64,000 nt of DNA from Streptomyces sp. NRRL S-350. GTDB lineage: Bacteria > Actinomycetota > Actinomycetes > Streptomycetales > Streptomycetaceae. A model generated the notes under the pieces. The model was not told where the DNA came from and did not search any database. It was given only the letters and a program-made list of their open reading frames with translations. Positions 60,437 to 64,000 of this stretch are shown piece by piece; positions within the stretch are counted from its first letter, which is position 1; every line of letters begins with the position of its first letter. Both the position numbers and the translations under genes were made by a program. The stretch is taken from the NCBI RefSeq assembly GCF_000719705.1, contig NZ_JOHO01000010.1:116517-180516 (forward strand). Direction: 5' to 3'.

Positions 60437-60548
60437 TACGGTCTCCTGGTGAGGGTGGTGGATGCGAGGTGTTTCGCTACGCTGCCCCGTCCGACGGCAT
60501 GCGCCCCGTACGGTATATCGAACGGTGCCGGGAGAGAAGAGGTCGAGC

Positions 60549-61253
60549 GTGAACGACGCCGGAGAGTCCGCCGGGGGCGAGGAGTCCGTCCGGGGTGTCC
60601 TCGCCGCCAACCTGAAGCGGATCCGGGCCGAGCACGGACTGTCGCTGTCCGAGCTGTCGCGGCGGGCCGGCATCGGCAAGGCGACGCTCTCCCAACTGGA
60701 GTCCGGCGCCGGCAACCCGACCCTGGAGACCGTGCTCGGGCTCTCCCGGGTGCTCGGCGTACCGATCTCCGACCTGGTGGAGGGCCGGCCGGCCGACGAG
60801 GTGACGGTGGTCCGGGCAGCCGAGACCGAGGTGCTGAGCGGCCGGGGCGTCGACCTGCGCCCGCTGCGCCGGATCGAGTCCGGGGGCGTGGTGTTCGAGA
60901 TCTACGACCAGCTGGTGCGCACCGACGGCACCCAGATCTCCGGCGGCCACGCCGGCACCGAGCACACCGTCGTCCAGGCCGGCCGACTGCGCGTCAGGGC
61001 CGGCCGCCGCGAGGTCGAACTCGGCCCCGGCGACTACGTCGGCTTCGACGCCTCGCTGCCGCACTCCTACACCGCCGTGGGAGGCGAGCCGGTCCGCTCG
61101 GTGCTGTTCCTGCAGTACCGGGCGGAGCGGCGGCTGCACCTCGCGGACCCGGAGGACGCGGCGGACGAGGCGGCGGGCGAGTCCGCGCGGCAGTCGGCGC
61201 TGGAGGCCGCCGAGCGGCCTGCCCTCGGGCCGTCGCTGGGACGCGCGCACTGA
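60549..61253 (+). CDS. XRE-cupin transcriptional regulator
   Basis: A 234-residue regulator with an N-terminal XRE helix-turn-helix (NLKRIRAEHGLSLSELSRRAGIGKATLSQLESGAGNPTLETVLGLSRVL, about residues 20-70) and a C-terminal cupin domain (HAGTEHTVVQAGRLRVRAG ... GPGDYVGFDASLPHSYTA, about 130-200). Cupin-XRE proteins of this type respond to amino acids or polyamines. The GTG start at 60549 has AGAGG upstream; the frame could extend to 60462. It is divergent from the pepP-like gene by 112 bases, which include TATATCGAACGG. A related inverted repeat (CGTTCG/CGAACG) lies just after its stop. Confidence 0.87.
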   Translation: MNDAGESAGGEESVRGVLAANLKRIRAEHGLSLSELSRRAGIGKATLSQLESGAGNPTLETVLGLSRVLGVPISDLVEGRPADEVTVVRAAETEVLSGRGVDLRPLRRIESGGVVFEIYDQLVRTDGTQISGGHAGTEHTVVQAGRLRVRAGRREVELGPGDYVGFDASLPHSYTAVGGEPVRSVLFLQYRAERRLHLADPEDAADEAAGESARQSALEAAERPALGPSLGRAH

Positions 61254-61260
61254 GCCCGGC

Positions 61261-61278
61261 CGTTCGACTTACCGAACG
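61261..61278. promoter_or_regulatory. CGTTCG/CGAACG inverted repeat
   Basis: CGTTCG (61261-61266) and CGAACG (61273-61278) flank ACTTAC. A CGAACG half-site also occurs in the pepP/XRE divergent promoter near 60518. This may be a second site for the XRE-cupin protein, or chance. Confidence 0.35.
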
Positions 61279-61295
61279 ACCTGCTCGAAGGTCGT

Positions 61296-61333
61296 GCTCC
61301 GGCCCCCACTCCCCTCGTGGTGGGGGCCGGAGC
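61296..61333 (+). terminator. Hairpin after the XRE-cupin gene
   Basis: A 14-base stem pairs 61296-61309 (GCTCCGGCCCCCAC) with 61320-61333 around a ten-base loop, 43 bases after the stop. It separates the regulator from the downstream ArsR-like gene. Confidence 0.8.
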
Positions 61334-61462
61334 GGGCCTCCGCCGGACCGACCCGAGAGAGCATGCCAATCGCCGTAGCCGGAAGGCCATGCATTAGCCT
61401 CTGGGCCTAATGGTCAAGAACGCGCCAGGTCAGGGCGGTTGTGGAGAGCCGGAGGAGGGTTC

Positions 61463-62461
61463 GTGATTGCACTGAGGTTCGGGGTCGCGGACGTCGCGAG
61501 GACCCGGTTCGTGATCTCGCCGCTCGACCACCTGATGGCCGGCTCGGCGCGGCTGGGCGTGCACCACAGCGTCGGGTCGCGCAGCGAGCGCTGGTGGCGG
61601 GGAGCCCGCCGCCACGTGCCCGACCGGGCCGGGCGCTTCCTCGACGTGGTGAACGCGAGCCCCGTCGGCGTCCCCAACTTCATGGTGGCCGACCTCGACG
61701 CCGTCCGGCGGCAGCTGACCGACGAGCTCGACGCGCTCCTCTCCGTCCCGCAGCAGGCCGTCGAGGAGGACGTCGCGATGTTCGGCAGCGGGCCCGAACT
61801 CCCGACCGCCCTCGCCCGGTTGCGCGACGACGGCACCCGGGGCCTGCGCGAGGTCAGTGACGGCGCCTGGGCACTGTTCCGCTCCTGCCTCGCCCCGGAC
61901 TGGCCCGACATCCGCCGCGCCCTCGAGACCGACGTCGCCGCCCGGTCCCGCACCGCCGCCCGCTCCGGGATCGGCGCGATGCTCGACTCGCTCCACCCGA
62001 AGGCGGTCTGGCGGGACGAGGGGGTGCTGGAGTGCACCGTCGGCGCACTGGAGGGCTCCTTCGACCTGGGCGGCCGGGGCCTGGAACTGCGTCCCAACTA
62101 CTTCCTCCAGCAGGGCATCGGCCTGCTGGCCGGTCAGGACCGCCAGAGCCTGCTGCTGCACCCGGTCGGGGCCCCGGCCGCCGAACCCACGTCCCGGCCG
62201 CCGGCCGCTGACGGCCTCGCCGCCGTCCTCGGCCCCGCCAGGGCACGGGTCCTGCGTGCCATCGCGGGCAGCGCCTGCTCCACCACTGAACTCGCCCAGC
62301 GGCTCGGCGTCACCCCGCCCTCCGCCTCCGCCCACGCCGCCGCCCTGCGCGCGGCCGGTCTGATAGGCACCCGGCGCGAGGGCAAACAGGTCCGCCACAC
62401 CCTCACCGACGTCGGCCACGACCTCCTGCTGGACAACCCGGAACCCCCGGCCGCGGTCTGA
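61463..62461 (+). CDS. ArsR-like winged-helix regulator (DUF5937 type)
   Basis: A 332-residue protein with a long N-terminal effector-like region (ALRFGVADVARTRFVISPLDH, FMVADLDAVRRQLTDELDALL) typical of the streptomycete DUF5937 family. A C-terminal winged helix at about 260-325 includes GPARARVLRAIAGSACSTTELAQRLGVTPPSASAHAAALRAAGLI and the wing TRREGKQVRHTLT. Such proteins are one-component regulators with unknown ligands. The GTG start at 61463 follows GGAGGAGGG, a strong ribosome-binding site; an in-frame ATG at 61439 is less likely. It stands alone between a terminator and a 400-base gene-free stretch. Confidence 0.85.
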   Translation: MIALRFGVADVARTRFVISPLDHLMAGSARLGVHHSVGSRSERWWRGARRHVPDRAGRFLDVVNASPVGVPNFMVADLDAVRRQLTDELDALLSVPQQAVEEDVAMFGSGPELPTALARLRDDGTRGLREVSDGAWALFRSCLAPDWPDIRRALETDVAARSRTAARSGIGAMLDSLHPKAVWRDEGVLECTVGALEGSFDLGGRGLELRPNYFLQQGIGLLAGQDRQSLLLHPVGAPAAEPTSRPPAADGLAAVLGPARARVLRAIAGSACSTTELAQRLGVTPPSASAHAAALRAAGLIGTRREGKQVRHTLTDVGHDLLLDNPEPPAAV

Positions 62462-62875
62462 ACGGAAGTCGGCCAGAGCTGTGCCGGGGCGTCAACCGGG
62501 CGGCGCCATCGTCCGTCCCCCGGCGCGAACGGTTCGGGAACGGGGCGTGAACTGTTCCCCCGCCGGGGCTCCCTCCGTGCTGCGCCGTCCACCCCAGCCG
62601 TCCGTTCCGGAGCGGGTGCGAACGGCACCGGGCGGTCGGACGTCCACGATGCACCCGAGGCCGAAACGTCCCGCACACGGGCCCCGAGGGCCGCCTTTCA
62701 CCGGACATCTCCCCGGGCGCCACCAGGGGTTGGCCGGCCCGTCGGACGCCGCCCGAAGGCTCGGGACCGCGCCAAAGCGGTGACCGTCGAAGCGCTGCCG
62801 CCCGCCGCCGGTCCGGGCATGATGGGCCGGGACGGGTCGTCGCGGAACGGGCGGAAGCAGAACAGGAGTCGACCG
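62462..62875. other. Gene-free stretch of 414 bases
   Basis: I see no gene here: the open frames have no ribosome-binding sites or family features. I also see no strong hairpin or repeat. The promoter of the zinc-ribbon gene should be at its right end. Confidence 0.5.
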
Positions 62876-63274
62876 ATGAGAAGGCCGATGGCGGAGTTCG
62901 GCTGCGCGAAGTGCTACGGCGAGGACGCGCAGGCGGTGTGGCGGGGGCAGCACGATGGCTTCGAGCGCGAGGCCGAGGTGGTCGACGAGTCGCACTTCTC
63001 CGTCGACGTCCGGCGTTGCCGGGCGTGCGCGCAGCGGTTCGTCTGGATCTTCAGCGAGTCCGTCGACTGGATGGGCGGCGACGACGCCCAGTACGTGACG
63101 GTCATGCCGCTCACCGCCGCCGAAGCGGGTGGCCTGGTCGCCGGCACCCTGCGCCCGCTCGACCTCGGCGCGCTCGGCCGCGACCGCCGCCACCTGGACC
63201 ACGACTGGCCCACCGGCGGCCCGGCGGGGCTCCGGTGGAACTCGGGGTCGTTCCGGGTCGCCGAAGCCCGCTGA
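62876..63274 (+). CDS. Small zinc-ribbon-like protein
   Basis: A 132-residue soluble protein of unknown function. Two cysteine pairs, FGCAKCYGED near residue 9 and RRCRACAQRF near residue 46, make a likely zinc ribbon. Between and after them are acidic and aromatic residues (VDESHFSVDVRRC, VWIFSESVDWMGGDDAQYVTV). The C-terminus contains LDLGALGRDRRHLDHDWPTGG, with a His-rich turn. The start ATG at 62876 has AGGAG 7 bases upstream; the frame is open to 62780. No neighbour suggests a role. Proteins like this are often small cytoplasmic metal-binding proteins, but I would not assign a function. Confidence 0.78.
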   Translation: MRRPMAEFGCAKCYGEDAQAVWRGQHDGFEREAEVVDESHFSVDVRRCRACAQRFVWIFSESVDWMGGDDAQYVTVMPLTAAEAGGLVAGTLRPLDLGALGRDRRHLDHDWPTGGPAGLRWNSGSFRVAEAR

Positions 63275-63425
63275 CGGCGGCCGAAGCGGCGGCTGAGGCA
63301 ACGGCGACGGCTCCGACCCAACGCGTGTCTGGCAAGCGGCCGGGCCGGGGCCGTTCGTCGGCGCGGCGGTGACGGTGAGGGTGGAAAGTCCGGTGCATCC
63401 GTCCCTGGCGGGCAGGTGAGGCGGA

Positions 63426-63659
63426 TCAGACGATGCCGAACTCGCCGGCGGAGGCAGCGGAGACGAAGGCCGCGAACGCCTCGGGAGAGACGGCGAGATG
63501 GACGCCAGGGGTCTTGGTGTCGCCGATGAGGATGAGGTCGTGGGAGGTGCGGAAGTCGGTGGCGATCTGGACGCAGTCGCCCTGGCCCTGAGGGTCGCTG
63601 TGAGTCGACTTGAACCAGCGGGCGACAGAGGGGTCGGGGACCGAAGCGTGTGGGGTCAT
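63426..63659 (-). CDS. DUF397 protein
   Basis: A 77-residue DUF397 protein. The diagnostic features are WFKSTHSDPQGQGDCVQIATDF near residue 15, the GDTKTPGVHLAVSPEAFAAFVSA segment and a C-terminal short hydrophobic end. Such proteins are usually encoded directly downstream of an XRE/DUF5753 regulator and may form an anti-regulator or toxin-like pair with it (BldB-related in form). The start ATG at 63659 has GGAGGAGC upstream and overlaps the stop of that partner gene (ATGA). Confidence 0.9.
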   Translation of the reverse strand: MTPHASVPDPSVARWFKSTHSDPQGQGDCVQIATDFRTSHDLILIGDTKTPGVHLAVSPEAFAAFVSAASAGEFGIV

Positions 63660-64000
63660 TCCGGGTGCTCCTCCGATGCTCTTTGCAGCCACGCCAACGA
63701 ATCGTCAGGCGTCAGTGCCTCCGCTCGGAGCGTGTCGTAGACCAGTGCCACATTGGTCACCTGGTCCGGGGCCTCGAGGAGTTGGCCCGACTGGACTCCT
63801 TCGAGGTAGGCGACCCGAGGGGCAACGAGGGTGCGTCCATAGCGGGAACGCGGGCTACGAGGGGTCCCGAAGCCCGCGCCGAATCCCGGTCTCCGGCTCT
63901 CAGCTTGTTGTTTAACCTCGGAGGTCACCCGACCTGCTGATCTGCGGTTCTTCGCGAGACAGCAGAGGCGGCCGCCCCTCACGCTTCGAGATGTCGAGTA
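63656..64000 (-). pseudogene. Truncated or disrupted XRE regulator (DUF5753 C-terminus)
   Basis: The last 60 residues (APRVAYLEGVQSGQLLEAPDQ and on to AEALTPDDSLAWLQR) match the C-terminal end of an XRE-family regulator with a DUF5753 domain, the usual partner of DUF397. Upstream of about 63845 the open frame continues to the window edge, but the sequence (CLAKNRRSAGRVTSEVKQQAE and following) does not resemble the expected DUF5753 domain or helix-turn-helix. The base composition there is also lower in GC. The gene looks truncated or fused to unrelated sequence, or the frame changes near that point. The rest lies outside the window, so this is provisional. Confidence 0.5.

Noticed and set aside
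62481..62783. 100-codon frame in the gap before the zinc-ribbon gene
   Set aside because: No ribosome-binding site, Pro/Arg-rich and without recognisable features.

Overview
This is high-GC actinomycete DNA, most likely from Streptomyces or Kitasatospora. The signs are strong GC bias at third codon positions, GTG and TTG starts, LacI, GntR and ROK regulators, secreted GH6 and GH43 enzymes with CBM2 and CBM42 modules, an XRE/DUF397 pair, and an NRPS/PKS cluster. I see no rRNA, tRNA, CRISPR array or insertion sequence.

1-6.5 kb (minus strand): a tightly coupled operon running radical SAM/SPASM-like enzyme, FMO-type flavoprotein, MFS exporter, GT2 glycosyltransferase, PIG-L deacetylase and GH3 beta-glucosidase (cut by the window edge). 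Most start/stop codons overlap. It looks like a small glyco-metabolite pathway. A perfect 14-bp CebR/CelR operator lies just upstream.

6.5-18.7 kb: a cellulose and cello-oligosaccharide locus. It holds a ceb-type ABC importer (CebE, CebF, CebG), an intracellular GH1 beta-glucosidase, a CelR/CebR-type LacI repressor, two secreted GH6 cellulases and a clan-A glycosidase with FnIII and CBM2. Six related GGAAGCGCTTCC-type operators tie these genes to the radical SAM operon.

18.7-28.1 kb: an arabinan locus. It holds a second LacI regulator, a YtfQRT/YjfF-type furanose importer and two secreted GH43 enzymes with CBM42. Three copies of a second 18-bp operator class (perfect form ATTGTTAGCGCTAACAAT) precede the regulator, the transporter and the GH43 genes.

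28.1-46.7 kb: an unassigned Ala-rich protein, then a minus-strand biosynthetic cluster: NRPS (C-A-PCP-TE), hybrid NRPS-PKS (A-PCP-C-A-PCP-KS-KR-ACP-TE, no AT), GSCFA protein, SGNH-like protein and TauD-family dioxygenase. The TauD + NRPS + NRPS-PKS set and a proline-type A-domain code resemble the detoxin/rimosamide family. A frameshifted gene remnant lies upstream.

46.7-64 kb: exonuclease III, a GntR/UTRA regulator, a ROK regulator, a degenerate adenylation-methyltransferase didomain protein, PaaK behind a PaaR-like operator, a XylFGH importer, a small methyltransferase, a small secreted helical protein, a GNAT, aminopeptidase P, an XRE-cupin regulator, an ArsR-like regulator, a zinc-ribbon protein, and a DUF397/truncated XRE pair at the edge.

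The left half reads as a plant-biomass locus in which oligosaccharide-sensing repressors control uptake and hydrolysis and, apparently, a small natural-product operon.
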